From NCBI RefSeq assembly GCF_963576675.1, contig NC_088915.1:43491501-43555500 (forward strand): a stretch of 64,000 nucleotides of DNA, read 5' to 3'. The notes beneath the pieces are model-generated. The model was not told where the DNA came from, ran no database searches, and was given only the letters and a program-made list of their open reading frames with translations. Positions 44,435-56,185 of the stretch are shown piece by piece; positions within the stretch are counted from its first letter, which is position 1; every line of letters begins with the position of its first letter. The position numbers were made by a program, and so were the translations under genes. The stretch comes from Euphorbia lathyris. Taxonomy: Eukaryota; Streptophyta; Magnoliopsida; Malpighiales; Euphorbiaceae.

Positions 44435-45344
44435 GGTGTTTGAAGTATGAAAAAGTCTCTGGAACTTGTAAAAAGGTTTGAATAACTTGAGAAGAATATC
44501 AGATTTTGTCTAGAAAAGATGAAAAGTAAAGAATATGATCTTCTCGAATCATTTATAATGATTGTAGGATGAATTAATGTGTTTGTTGGGATTGAAAAGG
44601 TGCAAATTCACACAATTTGAACATGAAGAAACTCAATTTTTCGAATTTTTTAACAATTGGGCATGAACTGAAGAAGAAAAGAAAGGTTACAGGTCTGAAA
44701 TTCGCCCGTGTCGCGACCGAGAATGGCTATTCACGGTCGCGACACGCTGATTTCCGTCTGGAAATCAGGCGTCGAAACTCCATTCTGTGGATCTCAGCCG
44801 AGAATGGCGATTCTCGGTAAGATCAGAGAAAATTTTTCTTCCTTTCCCTTGAAATTTTGGAATACTGAATTCGCGGCTGAGATTCTATATTCTCGGTAAG
44901 TTCAGAAAATTACCTACATTCCTGAGACAAACTGAAACTGCTGAATCTCAACTGAGAATCCGGAAATCTCAACTGAGATTTCTGAATTTCTCTAATATAC
45001 ATTAATTTCTGAAAATTGGTTAAAAACATGACTGAAATAATTTTTCATTGATTTAAAACTTGATATAAACCTATCTAAAAATTAAAAATAATAAAATGAA
45101 ATATGTAAAAAGAAATGAAAGAAAACAAAACAAAAACTAAACCTAAAATTTGAACAAAAACTAAAGGAAATTTATGAAAATTAATGAATTAATCTTCATT
45201 GAATTTTGTTACAAACTTAATTTCCTTATTTGGAGCGTTTTCATAGTAAATTTTACATCTATTACCATTAACTTTAAAACGAACTCCATTAAGTCCTTCA
45301 AGTTCTAAGGATCCATAGTCAAAAGTTTTAATGACTAAAAATGG
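44435..45344 (-). other. Spacer between integrase and ORF-a of C with hairpin and TATA
   Basis: On the minus strand: the end of the integrase frame with stops, AT-rich sequence, the hairpin GTGTCGCGACCGAGAAT / ATTCACGGTCGCGACAC (44708-44745), a TATAAAT 151 bases further and the ORF-a start 117 bases after that. Confidence 0.7.
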
Positions 45345-46352
45345 TTATGTCCACCTAGACTTAAGCTTTCCTGGAAACAATCTGAGTCGAGAATTAAATA
45401 GCAACACCCTATCTCCAAAATTAAAGCTTTTGACTTTAATTTTGGCATCGTGCCATTTTTTCACTTTCTCTTTATATATTTTCGCATTTTTGTAGGATAA
45501 ATGGCGTAATTCATCCAACTCGTTTAAGTCGAACAAACGCTTCTGTCCTACTGTTTGCAAATCATAATTAAGTGCTCTAATAGCCCAATAAGCTTTATGC
45601 TCTAATTCTACTGGTAAATGACAAGCTTTTCCATACACAAGTCGGTATGGTGTCATTCCTATAGGTGTTTTAAATGCAGTGCGGTATGCCCATAACGCAT
45701 TGTTAAGTTTGCAAGACCAGTCTCTTCTTGAAGATGAAACTGTTTTCTCTAGAATCCACTTGAGTTCTGTATTTGATATCTCCGCTTGACCATTCGATTG
45801 AGGATGGTATGGCGTAGATACGCGGCGGTGTACTCCATATTTCCTCATAAGCGATTCAAAACTTCGGTTTATGAAATGGGTACCTGCATCACTTATCATG
45901 ACTCAAGGGCATCCAAATCTACAAAATATATCATCAAGAAATTTAACGACAACCTTAGCATCATTTTTCGGGGTTGCAATTGCTTCAACCCACTTTGAAA
46001 CATAATCTACGGCTACTAAAATATAAGTTTTACCAAAAGAAGGGGGAAAAGGTCCCATGAAATCTATCCCCCACATGTCGAAGACTTCAACTTCTAACAT
46101 CTTTGTGATAGGCATCTCATCTTTCCTTCCTAAATTCTAGGTTCTTTGACATTTATCACAACGAATAATAAATGAACGAACGTCTTTAAACAATGTAGGC
46201 CAAAAGAATCCACATTCTAATATCCTAGCTACTGTTTTACTAACGCTGTTATGCCCTCCATAAGAGCTTGAATGGCATTCTGACATTATAGACCCGCATT
46301 CATTTTCGCTAACGCATCTCCTAATCATACCATCACCACAAGTTTTGAACAA
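45345..46352 (-). pseudogene. Integrase of element C
   Basis: Three frames form one gypsy integrase with internal stops. 46352-46137 holds the zinc finger (HSSSYGGH and CDKC). 46115-45903 has the first catalytic aspartate in GIDFMGPF. 45899-45345 has the second in ISDAGTHF and the glutamate in GQAEISN. A TGA at 45900-45902 interrupts GCP-VMISD, where arginine is usual; a CGA to TGA change would explain it. The C-terminal tail stops early at SRWT. Confidence 0.87.
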
Positions 46353-47150
46353 GAAAGGATCTTCCCAAAAAATACTGTTTAATATAGGAAAAGAATTTTT
46401 TTCTTTGATGGAAACTTAACCCTTCTGGAACAACGTTAGCTGCGAGATAATTGGCTATATCCGCATACCATGGTGACATGACACTTTTTATCTGATAGAG
46501 ATATTCATCAGGGAAATCATCTCATATACCGTTAGTTTCACCGATAGGATCGTTTTCATCTTCAAGTCTTGATAGATGATCGGCGACAAGGTTTTCTACT
46601 CCCTTCTTGTCTTTAATTTCTATATCAAATTCTTGTAATAACAAAACTCATCTAATCAGACGCGGTTTTGCATCTTTTTTAGCAAATAGATACCTTAAAG
46701 CTGCGTGATCGGTATATATAATAACTTTAGATCCTAGCAGATACGACCTAAACTTATCACATGCAAAAACTACCGCTAGCATTTCTTTTTCGGTTGTGGT
46801 ATAATTTAACTGTGTATCGGACAGTGTGTGACTGGCATAATAAATAACATGAAGTTTTTTATCCTTCCTTTGACCTAAAACACATCCTACGGCTAAGTCA
46901 CTTGCATCACACATGATTTCAAAAGGTAAATCCCAATCGGGTTTAGCAATTATGGGTGCACTGACTAAAGCTGCTTTCAATGTTTCAAAAGCTTTAACAC
47001 AATCTTCATTAAAATCAAAGGTTGAATCTTTCATGAGCAAATTAGTAAGTGGTTTGGAGATCACAGAAAAGTTTTTTTATAAATCGTTTGTAAAAACCTG
47101 CATGTCCTAAAAATGATCTTACTCCCTTAACAGTAGTTGGAGGGGGTAAT
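46353..47150 (-). pseudogene. RNase H and connection of element C
   Basis: The frame 47064-46648 holds the RNase H ([30 protein letters not shown]). It ends at TGA after RLIR, where tryptophan is expected. The following connection (LLLQEFDIEIKDKKGVEN and DDFPDE) continues in frame with another TGA near 46520. Catalytic D and E are present. Confidence 0.83.
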
Positions 47151-47188
47151 TTCTCTATCACTAAAGTTTTTGCTCTATCCACTTCTAA

Positions 47189-47670
47189 TCATTTTTCAGA
47201 TATTTTATGACCTAAAACAATTCCCTCGTCAACCATGAAATGACATTTCTCCCAGTTTAAGATTAAATTCGTCTCTTCACATCTAGACAATACTTTATCT
47301 AAGTTTCCTAAACATGCATCAAAAGAATCTCCATAAACTGAAAAATCATCCATAAAAACCTCCATGATATCTTCAATGAAATCGTTAAAAATTGCAGTCA
47401 TACAACGTTGAAATGTTGCAGGTGCATTACATAGACCAAAGGGCATTCTCCTATATGCAAATGTTCCATAAGGACATGTGAAGGTTGTTTTATCTTGGTC
47501 ATCTGGGTAAATGTAAATTTGAAAGAATCCAGAATAACCATCGAGAAAACAATAAAAAGCATGACCGGTTATCCTTTCGATCATTTGATCGATGAACGGT
47601 AGAGGAAAATGATCTTTCCTGGTTGCTTTGTTTAGGTTCCTATAATCTATACAAACCCTCCAACCGGTGG
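47189..47670 (-). pseudogene. RT palm of element C
   Basis: Frame 47584-47189 with FLDGYSGFFQI, the block MPFGLCNAPATFQRCM and the active site FMDDFSVYG. It ends in a stop after GHKISEK. The upstream frame is broken by the 56-bp duplication at 47671-47780. Confidence 0.87.
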
Positions 47671-47780
47671 TGGTTCGCGTAGGTATTAATTCACCTTCGT
47701 CATTCCTTACAACAGTTATGCCTCGGTGGTTCGCGTAGGTATTAATTCACCTTCGTCATTCCTTACAACAGTTATGCCTC
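47671..47780. repeat. 56-bp tandem duplication within RT of C
   Basis: TGGTTCGCGTAGGTATTAAT begins at 47671 and again at 47727, and the two copies match throughout. As 56 is not divisible by three it shifts the RT frame. Confidence 0.92.
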
Positions 47781-48696
47781 CCTTTTTAGGTACACAATGG
47801 ATTGGACTAACCCATTCACTATCTAAGATAGGATAAATGATTCCATTGTCTAAAAGTTTAGTAATCTCATTTTTTACTACTTCTTTCATGTTCGGATTTA
47901 AGCGTCTTTGCCTATCCGCTTTAGGTGGCTTATCTTCTTCTAAGTGAATTTTGTGCATTACAATACTAGGATTAATTCCTTTCAAGTCTGAAATTTGCCA
48001 TCCCATACTTCCTATCCTATTTCTAACAACTTCTTTCAATTTTTCTTCTTGATCATTAGTTAACTTGTTATAGATAATTATAGGTAGAGAATCGCCTTCG
48101 CCTAAAAAAGCGTACCTCAAATGGTTTGGTAACTCTTTAAGTTCTAATTTAGGGGGTACTACAATTGAAGGTGGAACTGGTCCATCTTCTCGAATCAAAG
48201 GCTTTGGGTCCTTATCTTCTAATTCTTCTCCCTTTATAGGTTCTATTATTTCTTCTTTTTGAACAATGTCATTAACACATTCTTCAACCAAGTCGAGTTT
48301 CATACAAGCGAATTCCTCCATAGGATATTTCATCGCTTTGTTCATATTAAACTCGATCTTATCTTCTCCTGTCCTTAAAACTACTTTTCCTTCCGACACA
48401 TCGACTAATGCACGTCCCGTGTTCATAAACGGTCTACCAAAAATTAGCGGACAATCAACGTCATATGCAAAGTCTAATATAACGAAATCGGTGGGAAAAA
48501 TAAATTTGTCAACTTTAACTAAAACGTCCTCAATTATACCATATGGTCTCTTAGTGGTTTGATCCGCTAATTGCAAAACCATATTGGTACGTTTTATATC
48601 TTCTTCTAAACCTAACTTATTAAAAATAGACAACGACATTAAGTTTATACTTGCTCCTAAATCACAAAGACAACTTGGGAATTCAATATCTCCCAA
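47716..48696 (-). pseudogene. Protease and RT N-terminus of element C
   Basis: The frame has the protease active site CDLGASINLM near its start and IFGRPFMNTG later, then the linker (NPSIVMHKIHLEEDKPP) and the first RT block (DSEWVSPIHCVPKKGG). It is separated from gag by a one-base frame change in a run of four C (minus strand) at 48721-48724. Confidence 0.87.
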
Positions 48697-48697
48697 T

Positions 48698-50156
48698 TTA
48701 CACGGAATGGTAAAACATCCGGGGATCTTTGAGTTTAGTGGGCAAATTGCTTGACACTATTGAACTACAGTCCTCAGTTAGTGAAATGGATGAAATTCCT
48801 TCCCAACTAATCTTCTTTGAAATTAAATCTTTTAAGTACTTACCATAGTGAAATGTATCTTCTTTGGATTTTGGTAAATCAGTTCCTTGTAAAGTTGAGT
48901 CTCCGGGCATTTTCGGACCTAAGTAATTTTTCCCTGAACAAAGAGTGATAGCCTTTACATGCTCTTTCGGATTTTCTTCCGTATAGCTGGGAAGACTTCC
49001 CTCTTTTCGGGATGGAATTGATTTTGCAATTTGTCCAATTTGAACCTCCAAATTATGGATGCTAGATGAGTGGTTTTTAATACGCTGATCGAATTTATTT
49101 TCGATCCGTTTAAAACCATCATCGTGATTACTTATTTTTCCACCGATAGCATCTATAAATTTGTCGATTTTAGAAGATAAAGTGCTAATCGTATCTCTGG
49201 ATTGATTTTGATAATTGTTAGTACGATTTTGATTAGCATTTGCATTTGCATTATTATTATCTTTCCAATTAAAGTTAGGATGATTCCTCCATCCAGGATT
49301 ATAAGTACTAGAATAAGGATTATTAGTTTGGTTTTGCCCTTGGACAAAATTTACATGTTCGATCTCACTCATACCTTCATAATCCACATCCATTTGGACT
49401 GGATTACCGTTGGCATCGCATGGTGCTATAAACCTATCAATTTTGTGCGACAAAGCAGAAAATTGGGCTTGTAACATCGCGACTGGATCAAGATTCACTA
49501 TACCTTTAACAGATGATGTGGTTGAGGATGTTGGTTTCGCCACAGGTATGTGTCCACGTTCCGCGGGCCACATACTGTTGTTGATTGCCATTTCCTCCAA
49601 AAGTTCTCTTGCTTGGGCTGATGTCTTCTTCATAAATAACCCTCCCGACATAGCATCTAATGAGCCTCTAGTTGTAGGATTTAATCCATTATAAAATGTT
49701 TGCATTAAAAGTGCATCGGGCAATTGGTGGTGTGGGCAGAAACGTTGAAGTTATTTAAAACGTTCCCAAGCCTCATAAAGAGTTTCATTATCATTTTTGA
49801 GAAAAAAATATTAACTCTTTTATGACTCTTGTTGTTTTTGCTAAAGGAAAATATTTTGATAAAAACGCTTGGGCTAATTGTTCCCAAGTCGCAAATGTTA
49901 CGCCTGGCATAGAAGTTAACCACTCTTTGGCTCTATCCTTCAAAGTGAAAGGAAAGAGGCGAAGTTTGATTGCTTCGGCAGTCATATCTAGTATCTTAAA
50001 AGTGTCACAAATTTCAAGGAAATTTGTCAAATGGGTGTTAGCATTTTCGTTAGGTAACCCATAAAATGTTACATTATTCTGCAACATATTAAGTAAAGCG
50101 GGCTTAATTTCAAATTGGTTTGCGGTGATTCTGGGTCTAATGATACTATTGGTTAC
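48698..50156 (-). pseudogene. Gag of element C
   Basis: Athila-type gag in two main frames. 50155-49791 has FEIKPALLNML and LRLFPFTLKDRAKEWLTSMP; after a shift in an A-rich run near 49797 the frame 49723-48698 continues with FYNGLNPTTRG, YNPGWRNHPNF and the coiled region near IHNLEVQIGQIA. No CCHC knuckle is seen, which is usual for Athila. Coding sequence starts directly after the PBS without a leader or start codon, so the 5' leader and gag start seem deleted. Confidence 0.87.
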
Positions 50157-50172
50157 ACCGGCCACGGCGCCA
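50157..50172 (-). other. Primer-binding site of C (altered)
   Basis: On the minus strand TGGCGCCGTGGCCGGT, against TGGCGCCGTTGCCGGGGA in B. The second half differs and runs into gag sequence. Confidence 0.8.
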
Positions 50173-50178
50173 AAAACT

Positions 50179-51649
50179 TGTTGAGCGATTTTCGCAAGTG
50201 CACGGTTTCGCTTGTAGTAATAAAAAGATATCGATCCCACAGGGAACGTTTTTTAACGAAAACTTATTTAAGTGTAGTTTAAATACGACTTAAGGTTTAT
50301 AGAAATAGATAATCGTTATTTGAAATTGGTTTTGAAATTGATAGAATAAGAATTAGGTTAGAATATGTAGAATGTTAGAAATCAATTCTGTTTTGAGTAT
50401 GAATTAGAAAACAGAAACGTTTAGTGTTTAAAATAAGAGAATAATTGTGTTCGTTTGCATTAAGCAAAGAAAACAACTTTAAACTTTGTATAAACTATAA
50501 AAATGTAATAACGTAAACTCCTTCAATTAAAAGGCTTTGAATCGCAGACAATCTTCCTACGGTCGGGATAGATTGTTACCTTAACCAAATTAATTCTCGA
50601 AGAATGAATTTGCCTAAGTGTTCAACAAAGTTTTCTTGTAATGATTTTGAATTTAACTACGTTTTAATGAAAACACCAGAACTCACTTCCGATCATTCTC
50701 AGAAGTGCTACATAAAAATTTATTGAATTGCATGAACTTTATTAGATGAAGTATGAATTTGATACAAGTTTACAGAGAATAAAAAGCATGGAAGCATTCA
50801 AACGACATGAGAGTTTCGGGTAGTCAATCCTTTCCTCAAACCTCGTTAGAGTTTGTCAGGCTCGTGGGTCGAATCCTCTACTTAATCTTCTCGTTGAATC
50901 TTCGGAATAGAGACGGGTACTTCTACTACCAAAATGTAAACTAATACTTAACTGATCTTAATCTAAATCTAATTGCTATTGTGTATGTAATTAATTGGTA
51001 AACAATGTGTGTACATCAGATTGTTTTTACAAAATTAAACTTCTAACTCTGAATCGTTTTTGGCTCAGAATTTCTGCATAAATTCTGTACTAAATCTTTT
51101 CGTCAATTATATCTTCAACTCTGAAATCAACTCTTATTTATAGTTGTTGAAGAGTCGAGTCTAGGGGACGTGTCTACTGCGAAGAGACGTTCTTATCCAA
51201 TCAAACGGATGCGTATCTTTGAAAACAAACATGTGTAAGTTGTGCTGACAGGATTTCTGATCTTACCGAGAATGGAAATTCTGAGCCGTGAATAGGGAAG
51301 CAGTTTTAAGTGTTCAGAATGCAAAGGGGGAAGAGTTGGGTGATGCGTGTCGCGACCATGAATGGGGAATCTCGGTCACGACACGGGATGTTTGTCCTGT
51401 CTCTGACTTTGTTCCTCATCTTCGTTTCGATGCGTTTGATTTTCGTCGTCTTTGACACTTTTTGTAGGGTTTTTCCTTCGTTTCTGACCTCTTTTCGTTC
51501 CTATTTGGATTTTACCAAATATTTAGGTACCTTACATGAAAGAAACATATTCGGATGTAAAAGTACTCTAAGTAGATATAATCAGCACGAATTCATAGCA
51601 AAACTGATGTAAATATTTATGATATTTTAGGTATATTTTGGGCTTAACA
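50179..51649 (-). repeat. 5' LTR of element C (1471 bp)
   Basis: Ends TGTTGAGCG and GGGCTTAACA on the plus strand. A hairpin GTGTCGCGACC..GGTCACGACAC lies at 51348-51385 and a minus-strand TATAAATA at about 51134-51142. TATGT (51650-51654) is the right TSD. Confidence 0.92.
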
Positions 51650-52245
51650 TATGTCCTCAAATGGCTCCCAATGTCTCCTTTTATAGTAAAATGGTACACA
51701 TAATTCCAAAGACCAAGTTTCCTTATGGCCTCCCACTCCCTAATCTTCTGAATTCAGCCTTTAAAGAGGGTTGTGGAAGATATTTTATGGACCTGTTACA
51801 CTTCAAATTTGGAGATGATTATGATTAGTTATTTGTACATCTTTCTCTTAGCTTTTCAATTCATTTTGAAACGCCTCAATCTGAGTCCGTATGAGGGAGA
51901 AAAGATGAAAATACTAAAATGTGTCAAATCTGTCCTAGTGTGAACAATTGGACTTCCACCTTACAACAGCCACCTCGACTAGGTGCCCTTGTACCTCGAC
52001 AAGGTGCATGCTGGATGTCACTAAAACTCTATTTTTTTTGTCCCTTTTACTCCCGACTTGTCGCTTTAAGTCCTGACTTGGTTATTTGTGCCGAAAATCT
52101 TGCGAAAGTGCCTGAAAAACACACGAAAGTGACTTAGGTACAAAAATTAATGAAAATATAAGAAACTATCATTAAAATTTATTAAAATGGTGAAAAATAA
52201 CTAGTAATTAAATACAAAAAAATGCTATAAATTACGACGATAACA
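51650..52245 (-). repeat. Inverted X-family LTR, right fragment
   Basis: It continues the inverted LTR of 22179-22887 after the C insertion and ends at the LTR start (…CGACGATAACA). Whether it is a solo LTR or belongs to a full element cannot be told. Confidence 0.87.
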
Positions 52246-52735
52246 ACGAACTATCTACCATTGCAAACAAAGTGTCCACGTGGATATCACATCAATCATG
52301 AACATAAACAAAAACAAAACCGAAACGTTAGTAATCAACCAAAATAACAACCAAATGTAGATTGCCTCTAACGGTATACACACGAATAAAGAAACGAATG
52401 AACTGGAGAGATAATTTATCATATGAGAGACGAGAAGAAAATCCTATTATTCTATATTGTGTTGTTCGAAATTATGAAAGTAGAGGGTGTGTTTATAGAC
52501 TTTTGGATTTCTAACCCTAATCCAATTAGATTAAATTAATTAATTAGTATTCTAATCCCATTAGGTTTACTAATTAAATAAATAAAGATAATTATTAATA
52601 TTATCTATATCTAATATCAATATAATTAATAATTACAATTCTAATTCTAATAGAATTCTTATTTACCTTAGGATAATAATTTAATTAGAGATATAATCTC
52701 ATTATATCTACTAATTAATATTAGGAACATTATCA

Positions 52736-52785
<50 letters not shown>

Positions 52786-54075
52786 AAATATATATTTATA
52801 TTCACATAATTAATAATCTACAATTCTAATCAAATTAGAATTTATATTTCCTAACAAAATTATAATCCTTTAATTAATTTATCCAATTATAATGAAATTA
52901 CAATTATCTTGTAAATCAATTAAATAATTAATCTCCCTACACTACATATTTCGGTCTAGCCCTATACCCACTCTAAAATTATCATTCTGTCCTCCGGTCT
53001 TAATTCTGTGTGTGAGCCATTAGGTTCTTACCTCAGCTAGTCGTATATGTTTATTTAAATTCATTTAACCGAACTAATTTAATCATAAACATATAACAGA
53101 AAGAGTGCGCAAACAGTTTTATCAGAATCATCGCATTCCCCTAGAGCAATAAGAAGTCAGGTTGATTCTGAAGTTTACCTTTCAGTATTAGGTCCAGTAT
53201 ACTTTGATCCTTCATCAGCTATATCCTTAGACGAATCTGTAACTATGGAATATGTCAAGTTTCATATAATAAGACATCTGTTTTACTTGTTTGGGTATAA
53301 TTAACTCTAAATAGATAGGTTAAGTGAAATCTACATTTCTACTCTTAACCCTATCACCTTGCAAGGATTTCAGTTAATTCTTCCACAAGAGGCCCACGGA
53401 TATATCTCCTATCTATCAAGAGTGATGAATGCTCAATCTAACATTAACTATCCTGCAATTACTTTATGTGATACCCAACCCTGCTCCCACACACCCTAGG
53501 GCCCCTCTGTAGTGGATCATGCTCGCACAGAATCAAAGCATTGCACTCCATAATCTAGAATCACTAATTAATGTTTTTTTTAAGTCTGAGGATTACTTAT
53601 ACCTACTAATACCATTTGAGATGAAACAAATGACACTAGATAAATCCATCCATCCTTTTATTTGAAGTCGAGTCCCCCAATCCTAATGAACTCCTTCATC
53701 AGATCTGTGTAACTGTCTATATATCTCCATATCTAAAGCTTGTGAGATCAGCTCTCCGTTCACAGCAGAAGACATTATTACATACAAGTCTCAACAGTAT
53801 TATGTTAATCCCATAAACATATCACTTGACTTGGGGTTGTTTTAAGTTTATTGGTTTATTTTAAAGTTTAGTCTCACTTCATGCTTGTATGAACACTTTA
53901 TGATCACTTAAATAAACTTTGGGATTTCTTTTATTTAACTTGATTAGTTCAGATAAAAGATAAATGCCTTCATAGTAAAACATACTATATCTTATAAAAC
54001 AAACGATAATGAACGATTCATTTACAACTGGTTTATATCCTACAACAATTGACTATAGGACACTAAACCCCAATA
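52246..54075 (-). repeat. 3' LTR of element F
   Basis: The right end (minus-strand start) follows the PPT AAGTGAGAGAT (54076-54086) with TATTGGGGTTTAGTGTCC, one base from the usual TG. The left end abuts the inverted X LTR. A (TA)n run lies at 52741-52783. Confidence 0.7.
52741..52783. repeat. (TA)n microsatellite
   Basis: A pure run of about 21 TA units within the LTR of F. Confidence 0.97.
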
Positions 54076-54159
54076 TCTCTCACTTGGACTAAAGCAAATT
54101 ATTTCTAAAAACATTCCCATAAGTGTTCGCATGACGATCATGAACCTTTTTGGGTAAGG

Positions 54160-54850
54160 CCTTCTTTAAATGGGTCTACAAGATTGTCCTTTGATGGGCA
54201 CTCTTTTAATTCTCAGATCTACTCTAGTTGTTATCTCTCGGAAGAGATAGTAACGTTTGAGGTAGTGTTTGGACGTATTATAAGATCGCGGGTCCTTAAC
54301 AAGAGCAACATCTCTATTGTTAATCTCATTAACAATGTCAGGTACCACGCTTAGTTCATTAATGAACTTCCATTCCGAACTTCCTTTTAGCTACTTCCGA
54401 AGCTACTATATACTCTAATTTGATTTTGGCTCAGCTACGGTTTCCTGCTCGAAACTCTTCTAGCTAACCGTACCTCTTTCAGAATAAACTTGTATTCTAT
54501 GAAATCATCTTTATCTATTTGATGACTTGTATATGAAAGTCTCTAACTTTCAAATTATCATCTCTATATACTCGGAGCATACCTTTAGTCATTTTAAGCA
54601 GTTAAGAATATTCTTGAAAACAATTCAGTGAACATCACTTGGATTGACCTGTAATCGACTTTGTCATGCTTAGAGAAAATAGTGATGTTAGGTCTAGTGC
54701 AAAACACCTTGAGCACTTTGTCAACGTATGTAGATTGGGAGGGGTCAATCAGTTTTCTCAATCTATCTCCATAGATATTAATCCTTAAGATTTAAGCTAC
54801 TTCTCCCAAGTCTATTGTGGAGAATTTTATTCGATAACCAAATTTTCACC
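54160..54850 (-). pseudogene. RT end and RNase H of copia element F
   Basis: On the minus strand KFSTIDLGEVA (near 54825), STYVDKVLK (near 54745), ASEVAKRKF (near 54400) and the frame 54348-54166 with KDPRSYNTSKHYLKRYYL can be read. These match the RT tail and RNase H of Ty1/copia in the right order, with many stops. Confidence 0.78.
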
Positions 54851-54864
54851 ATTTGCAGTACAAC

Positions 54865-56081
54865 TGTTGTAAGTCCCTTAGTTATGTGAGAATTAATTCT
54901 AGAGGGGGGAGGGGTTAATGGAACTATTTAAGTTTTAAAACTTTTCAAGCGTAAAATGTTTCTCACAGCACAACTTAGAGTGCAAATATTAAAGTTCAGA
55001 GGCAACTTTAGTTCATTACCAACTAAGATTGCTTCTGTCCTAGATTCGGAAGATAACACTTAGGTAAATTCTGAGCTTTGCATGTTTAAAATGTAACTCT
55101 GATCAGTTTAATGGTTCCAAATTAAAAGCAAGTAGTTATAAGGAGTAAGAGTTAGAAAATGATACTCAATAGATTTATCCTAGTTTGGCCTCTTGCCTAC
55201 ATCCAGTCCCTGGAATTCATCTTCTGAGCTTTAATCCACTACTGAGCTCTTTCTGGTAGAGCATAAACCCTTACAATAGTTGTTGAGTAATTACAGAGTA
55301 CATTCCTCTATAATCCTACACTCCGAACTATCTAACTCTGTTTGTTAAATACCGAACAAATAGAGCTTCCGAACTATTCTAAAGAATTGATAATTTTATT
55401 CTAATCTAAGAACACTTTGAATGAACGTAAAGAAGAGATTACACAAAAAGATATGAAGGTGTGTGTAAACAGTTCTTTCTTTGCTTTGCTTTGCTTGGAA
55501 CTTCAAGGAATAATCACTCAGAGTTTTTGTGCATTGAAGATCAAGTTCCAATGTTGCAAATGAGGGCCCTTTTATAGTTGACACTTGAGGTAGGGTTGAT
55601 TTCGAAATTCAAGATAACCGTTGAGAGGGAAAATGTTCGATTGTCATTTTTAGTACTTAGAGGCCAGTGCCAATAGCTAATGATCTTCTATCCTTTACCA
55701 TTGTCTTTGTTTGTTGCGTTGTGCTCCAGAGTTGGTCGGAGGCAGACTTCTTGGTCTAGCCAAATCAGGCAAAGTTTTCAGGTTGACCAGGAGACAAGCC
55801 GTCTGTTGGTTTTGAAACTTTCCTTATCTGGTATGGGCATTGTTAGTTGCACATAAGTCAACTCTGTCTTTGTCCAGCATGGTTGATCTTGTCCAACGTG
55901 GCTTGATCTTTGTCTTCCGGAATGCTCTTATCTTTTAGATAGGTGGAAGACTTCTGGATCCTTCTATAAGCTGAGATTAATGCTTTGGTTCACAAGCCTT
56001 CTTGACAATGGGCTTGGATTTAAGCCTTAAGGCCCAATCTCAGTATCTTTGAACTATTGCTTATATTAATCAAACACTTCA
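54865..56081. repeat. LTR-like insertion in F (probable solo LTR)
   Basis: It splits the copia RT. Putative ends TGTTGTAAG and ACTTCA are flanked by ACAAC and ACAAA. A minus-strand CTATAAAAGG lies at 55567-55576, in keeping with an LTR promoter. The next 100 bases to about 56185 also do not match RT, so the right border is uncertain. Confidence 0.45.
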
Positions 56082-56185
56082 ACAAACACATTAGTATAAA
56101 TAAATCAATATTTTATTTTAATGTGTTATTAATTATGGAGATATTAATTTAATTAAGTATTTTTGTCATAATCAAAATCAATGTG

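Larger units (their letters stand above)
22888..51649 (-). mobile_element. Element C: Athila-type Ty3/gypsy element with nested B and D
   Basis: Two 1471-bp LTRs in minus orientation bound the element: 22888-23475 joined to 31919-32801 (3' LTR, split by B) and 50179-51649 (5' LTR). TSDs are TGTGT on the left and TATGT on the right, one base different. Inside, in minus order, are the PBS, gag, protease, RT, RNase H, integrase, a downstream ORF, element D, a second downstream ORF, and the PPT. All coding parts are broken by stops or frameshifts. Without B and D the element is about 13.5 kb, normal for Athila. Confidence 0.9.

Noticed and set aside
53000..54000. Host gene between the LTR of F and its surroundings
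   Set aside because: No long frame or splice pattern; it lies within the copia LTR.
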